From contig JAHJPX010000007.1 in the NCBI GenBank assembly GCA_018819515.1, forward strand, positions 248,001 to 312,000: a stretch of 64,000 bases of DNA, in the 5' to 3' direction. The translations under genes and the position numbers were made by a program. The notes under the pieces were generated by a model. The model was not told the DNA's origin and made no database searches. It saw only the letters and a list, made by a program, of their open reading frames with translations. Each line of letters begins with the position of its first letter. Within the stretch, counting starts at the first letter, position 1. Origin of the DNA: Gammaproteobacteria bacterium (GTDB lineage: Bacteria; Pseudomonadota; Gammaproteobacteria; Burkholderiales; Rhodocyclaceae). Positions 41,953-51,040 of this stretch are shown one piece after another.

Positions 41953-42863
41953 CGTTTGACGACCGCCCGGGTGCCCGGCAACTTGCAATCCAGCAGGGCG
42001 CGGCGCAGCAGGTCAATTGCCTGGTGGCGCGGAAAGCTGCTGCGCCAGACAAGTGCGATGCGGCGCGTCGGGGTCGGTTCGATGAACGGCCTTACCCGCA
42101 GCAAGGGATCGCGCTTCGACACGTCGTCGACAGCCGTCGCCGGCATGACGGTGATGCCGACGCCCGAGGCGACCATATGCCGGATGGTTTCCAGCGAACT
42201 ACCCTCCAAAACCCGCGGGCCACCCTCGCCGGCGCGGGTACACAAGTCGAGCACCTGGTCGCGGAAACAGTTGCCGCGACCGAGCATCAGCAACGGTTGT
42301 TCCAGCAGCTTCGCCGGATCGACCGATTTAAGCTTCGCCCACGGATGCGCTGCCGGCACCAGCGCGCAGAAGGTTTCGTCATAGACCGCCTGCGCCACGA
42401 GTCCTGGCTCCTCGACGGGCAGTGCCACGACGGCGACGTCCAGCTCGGCTGATTTCAGTTTCTCCAGCAGCCGATGCGTGTAGTTCTCTTCCAGCAGCAG
42501 TGGCATTTCCGGCGCACGCTCGTGGAGCAACGGCACCAGTTTCGGCAGGAGCCACGGACCGACCGTAAAAATCACGCCCAGGCGCAGCGGCCCGGCCAGC
42601 GGGTTCTTGCCGGCGGCGGCGATCTCCGTCAGTTGCGCGGCCTCGCCGAGGACCCGCTCCGCCTGGGCGACAATGCGTTCGCCGACCGGCGTCACCCGCA
42701 CTTCCTGCGGCGACCGCTCGAACAGGATCACGCCCAGTTCGTCCTCGAGCTTCTTCACCGCCACCGACAGCGTTGGTTGGGAGACGAAGCACTTTTCCGC
42801 GGCGCGGCCGAAATGGCATTCGCGCGCCAGCGTGACGATGTAGCGAAGGTCGGTCAGAGTCAT
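41949..42863 (-). CDS. oxyR: OxyR-type LysR regulator, copy 2
   Basis: 304 residues. The LysR winged helix (FGRAAEKCFVSQPTLSVAVKKLE) and a regulatory domain with GNCFRDQVLDLC, the OxyR disulfide pair. It is about half identical to the product of 4208-5116, by eye. The gene is followed directly by the OxyR-controlled rubrerythrin operon on the same strand and preceded by one ATAG-N7-CTAT site. Betaproteobacteria usually carry one OxyR; two copies suggest divided tasks. Confidence 0.9.
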   Translation of the reverse strand: MTLTDLRYIVTLARECHFGRAAEKCFVSQPTLSVAVKKLEDELGVILFERSPQEVRVTPVGERIVAQAERVLGEAAQLTEIAAAGKNPLAGPLRLGVIFTVGPWLLPKLVPLLHERAPEMPLLLEENYTHRLLEKLKSAELDVAVVALPVEEPGLVAQAVYDETFCALVPAAHPWAKLKSVDPAKLLEQPLLMLGRGNCFRDQVLDLCTRAGEGGPRVLEGSSLETIRHMVASGVGITVMPATAVDDVSKRDPLLRVRPFIEPTPTRRIALVWRSSFPRHQAIDLLRRALLDCKLPGTRAVVKR

Positions 42864-42893
42864 GGATAATTCCGGCAGGAAACCGACGTCATG

Positions 42894-42908
42894 ATAGCAG
42901 TAGGCTAT
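42894..42908 (-). promoter_or_regulatory. OxyR half operator upstream of the second oxyR
   Basis: ATAG-N7-CTAT, a single dimer site 31 bases before the start codon; the two inner half sites of a full operator are not recognisable. Likely autoregulation. The 42909-43050 stretch beyond it holds nothing else I can support. Confidence 0.55.
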
Positions 42909-43050
42909 GCCGCCCCGACTTGCCCCGCTCCCGGGTCAAGGCAGGCGGCTCGTCGGTCGCGGCCCGGACCTCCGATAACTCGCAGTCCGCAACTCCGCTT
43001 TTCAGCAAAACGACGCCGGACACCGGATGGGCCCGGATTTGCACCGCCAG

Positions 43051-43085
43051 TTGACAAGCGCGAGTAATTGGGACAATATTCCCAA
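43051..43085 (+). promoter_or_regulatory. Sigma-70 promoter with TTGGGA/TCCCAA operator, copy 1
   Basis: TTGACA (43051-43056), 17 bp, CAATAT (43074-43079). The -10 is embraced by TTGGGA..TCCCAA (43068-43085). The same arrangement recurs at 43723-43757. A GTG at 43089 opens a 22-codon frame beginning NTNSALISFLS that resembles the start of the DUF6502 protein and may be a relic. The DUF1924 gene begins 160 bases downstream. Confidence 0.7.
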
Positions 43086-43249
43086 AACGTGAATACAAAT
43101 AGCGCACTCATTTCGTTCCTGTCCTGCCGGGCACCAATTCCGCCTTCGGGACGTTGAACATCGATTTAAGTCGTCGATCGTCATCCTTCACGCTTTCCTG
43201 GAGGACTCAATTCCAGGGGAAGTTCCCCCGCCAGACAAGGAGCCGTCGC

Positions 43250-43654
43250 ATGAAGTACCTGATTCCTTACGCAATACTGGTCGCCAGCGTGGGCACCACG
43301 GCCGAAACCCCCCAGCAAGTCATGGACGCATACACCGCAGACGCGGTACGTCGGACACCCGGTTTCGCCCCCAATGCCGGTCTCGGTGAATTCCTGTTCG
43401 TGCGCAAGTTCGCTGTCTCCGCGACGATGCCCAACTGCGCCGCCTGCCACGCCGACAGTCCCAGCCAGCCGGGACGGCATATTCTCACGCGCGTGGACAT
43501 CAAACCGCTTTCGCCCGCAGCCAACCCCGAGCGGTTTACGGATGCGGCCAAGGTCGAGAAATGGTTCCTGCGCGATTGCACGAAGGTCATCGGTCGCGAA
43601 TGTACTGCGGGCGAAAAGGCAGACTTCATCGCCTTCGTCTCGAATGACTACTGA
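43250..43654 (+). CDS. DUF1924 / SHP-type monohaem cytochrome c
   Basis: 134 residues with a signal peptide (MKYLIPYAILVASVGTTA) and one haem c motif, CAACH, near residue 63. It is followed by the DUF1924 pattern PLSPAANPERFTDAAKVEKWFLRDC and GRECTAGEKADF, including the extra cysteine pair that forms a disulfide in the sphaeroides haem protein. The role is periplasmic electron transfer; relatives bind oxygen or NO. AAGGAG precedes the ATG. No cytochrome b561 gene lies beside it, unlike in many other genomes. It stands between two copies of the same promoter/operator. Confidence 0.87.
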   Translation: MKYLIPYAILVASVGTTAETPQQVMDAYTADAVRRTPGFAPNAGLGEFLFVRKFAVSATMPNCAACHADSPSQPGRHILTRVDIKPLSPAANPERFTDAAKVEKWFLRDCTKVIGRECTAGEKADFIAFVSNDY

Positions 43655-43722
43655 CAGCATATCTGCCATGTGCCAGCAGAAACGATACCCGATAACGGGC
43701 CAGCGCCGATTCGGAAAGCGGC

Positions 43723-43757
43723 TTGACAACATACGCAGCTTGGGACAATATTCCCAA
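43723..43757 (+). promoter_or_regulatory. Sigma-70 promoter with TTGGGA/TCCCAA operator, copy 2
   Basis: TTGACA (43723-43728), 17 bp, CAATAT (43746-43751), within TTGGGACAATATTCCCAA (43740-43757), identical in sequence to the operator of copy 1. The DUF6502 ATG is only 9 bases after the -10, so the transcript should be leaderless. Confidence 0.75.
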
Positions 43758-43759
43758 CA

Positions 43760-44626
43760 ATGGAGACCTTGAACGCACTCCGTCCATCTCTTTCCAGCGC
43801 GGTCTCGCAAGTGCTGCGGCCGTTGGTAAGGCTATTGTTGCGACACGGGATGTCGTTCAGCGAGTTTTCCGCGATCGCCAAGGGCGTATTTGTGCAGGTG
43901 GCGGCCAGGGATTTCCCGATCCCGGGCAAGAAGCAGACGATTTCCCGCATCTCCGTTCTGTCCGGCCTCACCCGCAAGGAAGTCCAGCGCCTGGCGACGA
44001 CCATTCGCGAGCCTGGAGAGGGCGTTGTCGCGGAGCGTTACAACCGGGCCGCCCGGGTGGTCGCGGGGTGGGTACGGGATCCTGCATTCACTGACGAATC
44101 CGGTGACCCCCGGCCGCTGGCACTGGACGACGGGCCTTCGAGCTTCGCCGAACTGGTGCGGCTTCATAGCGGCGATGTCCCCGCACGAGCCGTGCTGGAT
44201 GAACTGGTCCGGGTCGAAGCCGTCGAGCACACCGACGACGGGCGCCTGCGCTTGCGCTCGCGCGCCTACATTCCGCAAGCGAGCGGCGCGGACAAACTCG
44301 GCATTCTCGGCGCCGACGTCGCCGACCTGATCACGACGATCGACCACAACCTGCAGTCGCGCGATGGCGCGGCCCGCTTTCAGCGCAAGGTAATGTATGA
44401 CAACCTGCCGCGCGAAGCGGTGGCCGAATTCCGTACCCGCAGTGCCGCCCAGGCGCAGCTGCTGCTGGAAATCCTGGACAGGTGGCTCTCGACGCACGAC
44501 CGCGACGAGAACCCGGCGGCCGCCGGAACCGGCCGCATGCGCGCAGGCCTTGGCATTTTTTACTTCGAGGAAAACATCGAAGAGACAGACGGAGGAAGAG
44601 ACGATGACTACATCAACGGCACGTAA
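43760..44626 (+). CDS. DUF6502 family protein
   Basis: 288 residues matching DUF6502 (LRPLVRLLLRHGMSFSEFSAIAKGVFVQVAARDF, then ISVLSGLTRKEVQRL). The N-terminal part looks like a winged helix and could bind DNA; the C-terminus (VMYDNLPREAVAEFRTRSAAQAQLLLEILDRWLS) is helical. The function is unknown. The start lies where transcription should begin, without a Shine-Dalgarno sequence. The end overlaps the DUF5666 lipoprotein gene by 23 bases. The two families are usually neighbours, so they probably act together. Confidence 0.8.
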   Translation: METLNALRPSLSSAVSQVLRPLVRLLLRHGMSFSEFSAIAKGVFVQVAARDFPIPGKKQTISRISVLSGLTRKEVQRLATTIREPGEGVVAERYNRAARVVAGWVRDPAFTDESGDPRPLALDDGPSSFAELVRLHSGDVPARAVLDELVRVEAVEHTDDGRLRLRSRAYIPQASGADKLGILGADVADLITTIDHNLQSRDGAARFQRKVMYDNLPREAVAEFRTRSAAQAQLLLEILDRWLSTHDRDENPAAAGTGRMRAGLGIFYFEENIEETDGGRDDDYINGT

Positions 44627-45635
44627 CCTGTTCCTGACCCTATTTCTTGCCCTGACCGTGGCGGGATGCGGTGGCGGAGGAGGTAGTACGCAGGTTGCGG
44701 GTGGAGGCACCGGCGGGACCGGTGTCAGCTATGGGTCGGTGACCGGCTATGGCAGCGTGTTCGTTAACGGCATCGAGTTCAATTACGACGCCTCGTCCGT
44801 CTCGCTCGATGACGATGGCCAGGGGGAACTCAAGATCGGCATGGTCGTGCGGGTACATCATGGCGACATCGACGACGCCAGCAGCACCGGAACCGCAGAC
44901 GATATCGAGTATGAAGACAACGTCAAGGGGCCGATCGCGAGCATCACGTCGAGCGGCGGCACTTTCCCGTACACGCTCACGGTGGCTGGTCAGACAATCA
45001 TCGTGGACGGCGACAGCTGCAATCCCTCGGCGGTTGCACCTACCCCGGCCTTGCCGTCGGGACATGCCTGCCTCTACGACAGCAACAGCACAACGCCGAT
45101 CGGCATATCCGACCTGGCGCCGGGCGAGGTCGTCGAGATCAGCGGTCTCGTCGACGGAACTGGTGCCATTCGTGCCACCTATATCGAGAGGGAACACAGC
45201 ACCTGGAACGTGATCACTTCGAAGGCGGAAGTGAAAGGCAGGGTAAGCCAGCTCGATACCGTCGCTGGCACCTTCAGGATCAACGACCTGACCGTTGGCT
45301 ACTCCGGCGCGACTACCGAAGACCTGCCCGGCGGAAGCCTCAGCGACGGGGACTATGTCGAGGTCAAGGGTACGATCGACTCGGCAACCTCCCTGACGCC
45401 GACGATGACCGCGGAACAAGTCCAGGGCGAATCCGAGGGATTCGACCTCAGCGACTCAGGCGAGGTGGAGATCGAGGGCTACGTTTCGGAGTTGACCACC
45501 AGCGGCTTCAAGATCGGCGCGCAGGAGGTCGACGTGTCCGGTGCTGCGTCCTGTAGCGGCATCACGGTCAACACCAGGATCGAAGTGGAAGGCTCGCTGG
45601 TCGGGGGCGTATTGATGGCGCGTGATTGCTCCTGA
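44604..45635 (+). CDS. DUF5666 domain lipoprotein
   Basis: 343 residues: a lipoprotein signal ending LTVAGCGGGGG, then several repeats of a small beta-barrel (OB-like) unit of the DUF5666 type (SVTGYGSVFVNGIEFNYDASSV, then KGRVSQLDTVAGTFRINDLTV and EGYVSELTTSGFKIGAQEVDV). Function unknown; surface or periplasmic. GGAGGAAG precedes the ATG, which lies inside the DUF6502 gene. A terminator follows. The constant pairing with DUF6502 suggests a regulator and effector, which is inference. Confidence 0.82.
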   Translation: MTTSTARNLFLTLFLALTVAGCGGGGGSTQVAGGGTGGTGVSYGSVTGYGSVFVNGIEFNYDASSVSLDDDGQGELKIGMVVRVHHGDIDDASSTGTADDIEYEDNVKGPIASITSSGGTFPYTLTVAGQTIIVDGDSCNPSAVAPTPALPSGHACLYDSNSTTPIGISDLAPGEVVEISGLVDGTGAIRATYIEREHSTWNVITSKAEVKGRVSQLDTVAGTFRINDLTVGYSGATTEDLPGGSLSDGDYVEVKGTIDSATSLTPTMTAEQVQGESEGFDLSDSGEVEIEGYVSELTTSGFKIGAQEVDVSGAASCSGITVNTRIEVEGSLVGGVLMARDCS

Positions 45636-45659
45636 CGGCTTCGGTTCGGCAGTACAACA

Positions 45660-45677
45660 GGGCTCCGCAAGGGGCCC
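45660..45677 (+). terminator. Intrinsic terminator after the DUF6502-DUF5666 operon
   Basis: GGGCTCC and GGGGCCC pair (one G-T) around GCAA, followed by TTTATCATTT. Confidence 0.75.
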
Positions 45678-45777
45678 TTTATCATTTCCCGGATACCGGC
45701 CGCGAATCTTTGCCGGTGGTGGCGACTTCCGCGCCGTTGCGCTGCCGGGAACCGGGATCCGCATACGTGAAGGCCAC

Positions 45778-45882
45778 TCACTGCTCTGCCGCGCAATCGT
45801 CGTGGTACGCCGCGCCACTCAATCCGGTGCAGCCGAAGAGTCCTGCCACCTTGCCGATACGGCGAAGGTCGATGAGGGTCAT
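45778..45882 (-). CDS. Possible 34-residue ORF coupled to the serine hydrolase
   Basis: ATG at 45882 shares bases with the hydrolase stop (TGATG). The frame begins MTLIDLRRIGKVAGLFGCTG and ends at 45778. The coupling suggests real translation, but there is no family and the length is small. Confidence 0.3.
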   Translation of the reverse strand: MTLIDLRRIGKVAGLFGCTGLSGAAYHDDCAAEQ

Positions 45883-47651
45883 CAGTTGATCTTCCGCATC
45901 CGTATGCCGGAATAGGTGAGACGCAGTTCGTCGCCGACGGAGAAGAAACGTACAGTGTCGCCGCGGCTGGTGCCCAGGCCGGCAGTGACCACCTCGGTAT
46001 CCGAGACCGGCATGAAGCCGATGCGCAGCAGGATGTCGGGAACCTCGGAAAAGCGGGCTTCGCCGATCAGTATACCGTCGCCCTCCTTGAGGACGACACT
46101 CTCCGGCGACGGTCCGTCGATGTGGTCGATCATTTCATACGCGCCAAGATAGCGACGGAAGCGCTCGGGAAAATGCGTGGGCTTCAGCTTTTCGCCAAAC
46201 AGCATGGTTTCGCCACCAATGCGTCCCGCGATCACCTGTTGGCCGTCGATGCCGACAAGCGACATGCGGATGTCGTCGAATTCGTGAACCCGCACCGCCA
46301 GCAGCCCGAACAACTTGTACTCGAGAGTGAATAGGCCATCCTCGTGCGCCACCAGCCGGAAATGATGCCCGGCAGCATCGACGTCGATATTGCCGGACTC
46401 CGTGGAGAGCTTCGCCAGCCCGACCATGGTGTCGAAGTAACCACTGAACTGGCGCAACTCCTCGGCTGTCGGCGCGCGCTCCGGCGAAACTGCCGCAAGC
46501 GACGGCTCGACTGCCGGCATCCCCGTCTGCGCCGCCAGCATCAGCCGCAGGGCCTCGCCGGCGATCTTGGATACCGTGGTGTGGGAACTGCCGGAGTTGG
46601 TGAGCACCACTACGCCCAGCTTGTGCTCGGGCAGGATCGCCAGCATGCTGTGCGAATCCGGCAATGAGCCGCCGTGGCTCGCCACCGGGCCGCCGCCCGG
46701 CACCTGGATGCCATGCAGCATCCAGCCCAGCCCGACCAGCGAATCGAAAGCGAACGGCGCTCTGCTGTTCTGGGCGCGCAGCATTTCGTCTACCGAAGCC
46801 GCCGACAGAATTTGCCGCTCGCCCGACTTGCCTTCGGCAAACTGCATCTTGATGAACTGGCTGAGATCGACCACGTTGCTCAACAGGCCGGCAGCCGGCA
46901 TGTCGCGCAGCGAATAGGGTTCGACCTCGCGGTTCTTCTCGTAGGTCCTGGCGACCGGGCGTGCCGCGAAGCTGCTGTGCGTCATCCGCAGCGGCTCGAA
47001 GAAATGCCGCGTCATGTAGTCAGCAAAGGGTTCGCCACTAAGCCGCTGCACGGCCGTGCCCAGCACGGCCATTCCGGCGTTGGAATACGAGAACACCTTG
47101 TTCGGCGGGAAGGCCAGGTACTCGTCGCGCAGGCCGTCGAGCACGACTTCGAAATGTGGCGATGGATCGCGCACATAGAGGTCGAGCAGGTAGTTCGAGG
47201 GCAGGCCGGAGTGGTGCGACATCACGTTGCGAGGCGTCACCGGGTCGGCATGCACGAAACGGCTCTTGATCGAGAACTCAGGCAACGCGTCGTTAAGCGG
47301 CTTGTCGATGTCTATCCTGCCCTGCTCCGCAAGCTGCATGATGGCCGAGGCGGTGAACAACTTGGCGATCGAACCGGCGCGATAGACCGTCTCGGGCGCG
47401 GCCGGCACGCCTTTCTCCAGTTCCGCATAGCCGAAGCCCGCCTGCCAGACGACGCGCTGGTCGTCGACCAGCGCGATGCTGAGGCCGGTGATGTCGTTCT
47501 TCGACATCTCCTTCTCGATCAGCCACGTCAGGTAGCGCTGCGCAAAGCGGTAATCGCCGCGTTCGAGATGTTCTGCCACCGGCGGTGGTGTGGCGCAGGA
47601 TGCGAGAAACAGCAGGGAACTGACGAACAGGACGGCGAGGCGGGGATACAT
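45882..47651 (-). CDS. Serine hydrolase lipoprotein (class C beta-lactamase fold)
   Basis: 589 residues with a lipobox (LLFLASC) and a beta-lactamase/PBP4-like domain in residues about 40-370: catalytic SxxK in GSIAKLF (about 93), YSN (about 181, in VFSYSNAG) and the HGG triad (ASHGGSLPDSH). A beta-rich C-terminal extension of about 200 residues resembles those of EstB/AmpH-like peptidases. Probably a periplasmic or outer-membrane-bound D-peptidase or esterase; the substrate is unknown. The start is placed at the lipoprotein signal. Confidence 0.87.
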   Translation of the reverse strand: MYPRLAVLFVSSLLFLASCATPPPVAEHLERGDYRFAQRYLTWLIEKEMSKNDITGLSIALVDDQRVVWQAGFGYAELEKGVPAAPETVYRAGSIAKLFTASAIMQLAEQGRIDIDKPLNDALPEFSIKSRFVHADPVTPRNVMSHHSGLPSNYLLDLYVRDPSPHFEVVLDGLRDEYLAFPPNKVFSYSNAGMAVLGTAVQRLSGEPFADYMTRHFFEPLRMTHSSFAARPVARTYEKNREVEPYSLRDMPAAGLLSNVVDLSQFIKMQFAEGKSGERQILSAASVDEMLRAQNSRAPFAFDSLVGLGWMLHGIQVPGGGPVASHGGSLPDSHSMLAILPEHKLGVVVLTNSGSSHTTVSKIAGEALRLMLAAQTGMPAVEPSLAAVSPERAPTAEELRQFSGYFDTMVGLAKLSTESGNIDVDAAGHHFRLVAHEDGLFTLEYKLFGLLAVRVHEFDDIRMSLVGIDGQQVIAGRIGGETMLFGEKLKPTHFPERFRRYLGAYEMIDHIDGPSPESVVLKEGDGILIGEARFSEVPDILLRIGFMPVSDTEVVTAGLGTSRGDTVRFFSVGDELRLTYSGIRMRKIN

Positions 47652-47808
47652 GAGCGATCTGGAAGGTGAGCCGGCAGTCGCGCAGTGTCGCAGAGCACGC
47701 AAGCCGCCGTCAATCGCGGATCGACTGCAGGGCGCGAAAAGTGTGGAGCTTCGCTCCTTCCGTTGCGCCGCTCGGGTCCGCCACTTCGTGGCGTCCTGCG
47801 CCCTTCGG

Positions 47809-47832
47809 AAAAGTCAGCCGTGGCGGGACGCC
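47809..47832 (+). repeat. Dispersed 24-bp repeat between two lipoprotein genes
   Basis: AAAAGTCAGCCGTGGCG, GG, ACGCC: full copy. The rest of 47652-47903 holds only a short GC-rich inverted stretch (CCACTTCGTGG) near 47780. Confidence 0.85.
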
Positions 47833-47903
47833 GGGCCAATCTATACAGAGCGCGTATCCGACGAGACCCGCCGCTATCCGGATGTCGCGACAATCGGTAC
47901 GCG

Positions 47904-49253
47904 TCACGGCGCGTACGTTCTATCGCAATATTGCTTCCATGTCGTGTAGCCCGGTCGCGGACTGCCATCGTAATAGCGTAGCGCCATGTTGCCGAATACG
48001 CGCAGCATCGTCTCGCCGAAGTCGCCGCCGATGGTATGGAAAAGATCGGCAAGCTGGCAGGTATCGCTCGTGGAGGGCGTACAGGGACAGGCCGATGCCA
48101 CGGTGCCATCCAGGTAGTCCCTGTTCAGCCACCAGACCACGGCTTCGAACCGTCGGTTCTGCGCTTCTCCAAGCAGCCAGGAAAGATATTGCGCCTGCCG
48201 GTCGTCGTTCGCCAGGCCAAAAGTGCCGACGCCAAGCACCGTCAGGCTGGCGGGGTATAGTTCGCTCCCGCAGGCTCCGCTGCTCCCGTGGGGGTAGCTG
48301 GCGAGCAATGGCACGGCTGGCCAGCCGGTTTCGGAAACCCAGATCTTGCGCGAAGTTGCGTTGGCCACCCGCTCGTAGGTATCGGTGGGCTGGCTGTGTC
48401 CATAAACGCTCGAATAGACCCACGCCGACGGGTAGGTCGAGAAGGCGATGCGATCCGCCGGAATGGCCAGGGCCTCGGCGAGATGCTGATCGAAGCATTC
48501 GTCGTCGGTGGTTCCGGAGGCGCAGGCCGCCGCGGGCTCCGCCACGCCGTACATGTACTCCATCTGGAAGGTAGGAAACACGATCAACGCAGGGTAGGCC
48601 GCCTTGATGGCCGCGTACACGTCGGAGTACCAGGCGATCCACGCCGCCTTCTGCGCCGGGCAGGTGGTGAACGGCATGTTCATTTCGGCCGTCGGACTTA
48701 GGTAGGTCGGCTGAAAGAGGTCGATGAGGTACTTGAGAAATGAAATGTAGGCAGTCTTGTAGATGGCCGCGTTGGCCGCGTCTTCCACAAACTTGTAGCA
48801 CCCGTTGGCGTCGACGACGGATGCCGGCAGCCAGTGTTCCTCCAGCGCGCCATTGGCAAGCGGCCGCTTGGCCAGTGTCTTGCGATCGCTCAAGGGAGAG
48901 ACGGTGAGAAATATGGTCTTGCCGGTGCCCCGCACCGCGGTGGCGAAATCCCGCCACTTGGTGTCCCAGACTGACGGCACGGTGCAGTCCGAGGCATCGC
49001 ACTGATCCCAGGGCACGCCCCAGAAATCATCAACGTGAACGGAAAGCAAATCGCGGTCGCCCATGTTCTCGAACCGCCAATCGGGAAAGCTGGTCGGTGA
49101 GCCGAAAAACGGCGTACTGCCCATCAGGAACGATCGTGTCTCGGCCGAAGGTTGCGGATCTTCGGTGGCACTTCCCCCACCGCCACAGGCGAGCAAGGCC
49201 GCCGCCACGGACGCGAGAAGGGCGGCAAGCCAAGTGACGCGAAGGACTGTCAT
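47904..49253 (-). CDS. Lipoprotein with glycoside-hydrolase-like domain
   Basis: 449 residues with a lipoprotein signal (AALLACGGGGS). The body has features of a TIM-barrel glycoside hydrolase: SPTAEMNMPF midway, where the acid/base Glu could lie, and KIWVSETGWPAVPL further on, like the nucleophile strand of GH17/GH53-type enzymes (E-T-G-W-P). A conserved C-terminal WWLNRDYLDG follows. Substrate and exact family are not clear. It is transcribed alone. The name is a fold-level guess. Confidence 0.6.
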   Translation of the reverse strand: MTVLRVTWLAALLASVAAALLACGGGGSATEDPQPSAETRSFLMGSTPFFGSPTSFPDWRFENMGDRDLLSVHVDDFWGVPWDQCDASDCTVPSVWDTKWRDFATAVRGTGKTIFLTVSPLSDRKTLAKRPLANGALEEHWLPASVVDANGCYKFVEDAANAAIYKTAYISFLKYLIDLFQPTYLSPTAEMNMPFTTCPAQKAAWIAWYSDVYAAIKAAYPALIVFPTFQMEYMYGVAEPAAACASGTTDDECFDQHLAEALAIPADRIAFSTYPSAWVYSSVYGHSQPTDTYERVANATSRKIWVSETGWPAVPLLASYPHGSSGACGSELYPASLTVLGVGTFGLANDDRQAQYLSWLLGEAQNRRFEAVVWWLNRDYLDGTVASACPCTPSTSDTCQLADLFHTIGGDFGETMLRVFGNMALRYYDGSPRPGYTTWKQYCDRTYAP

Positions 49254-49405
49254 GGACGACTTCTCCTGCCGGATATCGTTTCGTGCAGTACCGCGTCATG
49301 ATAGCAGGGCGCTCTTGCCCACTCAGGCCTTGCCCGGCACCGGCCCGACAGGGGATAATCGCGCCCCTTCCGTCGTTTATGCCGCAGTTCCCACCGGAGT
49401 TTCCC

Positions 49406-51004
49406 GTGTCTTTCGCCCCCGAAGTTTCCCGCCGGCGCACCTTCGCCATCATTTCCCACCCGGACGCGGGCAAGACTACGCTCACGGAAAAGCTGCTGCT
49501 ATTCGCGGGCGCGATCCAGATCGCCGGCAGCGTCAAGGCGCGCAAGGCTTCGCGCCATGCGACCTCGGACTGGATGGAAATCGAAAAGCAGCGCGGCATC
49601 TCGGTGGCCAGCTCGGTGATGCAGATGGAGTACCGCGACTGCGTCATCAATCTGCTCGACACGCCCGGCCACCAGGATTTCTCGGAAGACACCTACCGCG
49701 TGCTCACTGCCGTCGATGCCGCGCTGATGGTGATCGACGCCGCCAACGGCGTCGAGGCGCAGACGCTGCGGCTGATCGAGGTCTGCCGCGCCCGCAACAC
49801 GCCCATCCTTACATTCGTCAACAAGCTCGACCGCGAGGTGCGCGAGCCGCTTGATCTGCTCGACGAAATCGAACGCACGCTGGGCATGGCCTGCGCGCCG
49901 CTGACCTGGCCGATCGGCCAAGGCAAGAGTTTCCACGGCATCTATGACCTGCGCACCGAGCGGATGCGCGTCTTCCGGCCTGGCGCAGATCGGGCTGGCA
50001 ACGACAATGACGAAATCGTCACCGATCCCGCCGCGCTTGCTTCACGTTTCGGTGCGGAGTACGAGACCGCCCACCACGAGATGGACCTGATCCGCGGCGC
50101 CGCGCATCCGTTCAGCCGCGAGGACTTTCTGGCCGCGCATCAGACGCCCGTCTTCTTCGGCTCGGCCATCAACAACTTCGGGGTTCAGGAGGTGCTCGAT
50201 GCCCTGGTCGACCTCGCCCCGGCGCCCGCACCGCGCCAGGCCGTGAGCCGCGAGGTGAAGCCCGAGGAAGATGGATTCTCCGGCGTCGTCTTCAAGATCC
50301 AGGCCAACATGGACCCGGCACACCGCGACCGCATTGCCTTCGTTCGTGTCTGCTCGGGCAAGTTCGAGCGCGGCATGCGCCTCAAGGTGCGGCGTACCAA
50401 CAAGGAATTGCGCCCGACCGGAGTCGTCACCTTTCTCTCGCAGCGGCGCGACCGTGTCGAAGAAGCCTATTCCGGCGACATCATCGGCATCGTCACCCAC
50501 GGCGGCCTGCAATTGGGCGACACCGTCACCGGTGGCGAGGCGCTGCAATACACCGGCCTGCCGTTCTTCGCGCCGGAAATGTTCCGCACCGTCGAACTCG
50601 CGGATCCGATGCGCAGCAAGCAGCTCGCCAAGGGCTTGCAGGAACTCGGCGAGGAGGGCGCGATCCAGGTGTTCCGGCCGCTGGCGGGCAGCCTGATGCT
50701 GCTCGGCGCCGTCGGCCAGTTGCAGTTCGAGGTCGTCCAGCATCGCCTCAAGACCGAGTATGGCGTGGACGTCCGGCTTTCATCAGCCAACTTCGCCGGT
50801 GCGCGGTGGATCAGTTGCGACGACGAAACCGAGCTGCGGCGCTTCATGAACGCCAACGGTTCCCGCCTGGCGCTCGATGCCGCCGACACGCATGCCTATC
50901 TGATGTCTTCCCGCTACGACCTGGAATTGACGCAGGAGCGTTACCCGAAGATCCAGTTCCACCCCATGCGCGAGCACGCCGGGTTGGTGCTGCAGGGAGG
51001 CTAG
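49406..51004 (+). CDS. prfC: Peptide chain release factor 3
   Basis: 532 residues: a GTPase with SHPDAGKTTLTEKLL (G1), DTPGHQDF (G3) and NKLDRE (G4), then two beta-barrel domains and the RF3 C-terminal domain (QFHPMREHAGLVLQGG). It recycles RF1/RF2 from the ribosome after termination. GTG at 49406 behind CCGGAG gives the usual MSFAPEVSRRRTF start; ATG at 49379 is an alternative. A -10 (GATAAT, near 49353) lies upstream. Confidence 0.95.
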   Translation: MSFAPEVSRRRTFAIISHPDAGKTTLTEKLLLFAGAIQIAGSVKARKASRHATSDWMEIEKQRGISVASSVMQMEYRDCVINLLDTPGHQDFSEDTYRVLTAVDAALMVIDAANGVEAQTLRLIEVCRARNTPILTFVNKLDREVREPLDLLDEIERTLGMACAPLTWPIGQGKSFHGIYDLRTERMRVFRPGADRAGNDNDEIVTDPAALASRFGAEYETAHHEMDLIRGAAHPFSREDFLAAHQTPVFFGSAINNFGVQEVLDALVDLAPAPAPRQAVSREVKPEEDGFSGVVFKIQANMDPAHRDRIAFVRVCSGKFERGMRLKVRRTNKELRPTGVVTFLSQRRDRVEEAYSGDIIGIVTHGGLQLGDTVTGGEALQYTGLPFFAPEMFRTVELADPMRSKQLAKGLQELGEEGAIQVFRPLAGSLMLLGAVGQLQFEVVQHRLKTEYGVDVRLSSANFAGARWISCDDETELRRFMNANGSRLALDAADTHAYLMSSRYDLELTQERYPKIQFHPMREHAGLVLQGG

Positions 51005-51040
51005 CCCGAACGCCCGGGCAGGTCTGGTGAAACGTTCGGG
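51005..51040. terminator. Inverted repeat between prfC and hemerythrin gene
   Basis: CCCGAACG and CGTTCGGG, 20 bases apart, lie between two convergent genes. It lacks a clear T tract, so termination is only likely. Confidence 0.4.

Noticed and set aside
42909..43050. Coding sequence between the second oxyR and the DUF1924 promoter
   Set aside because: Only short frames without ribosome binding sites or recognisable products.
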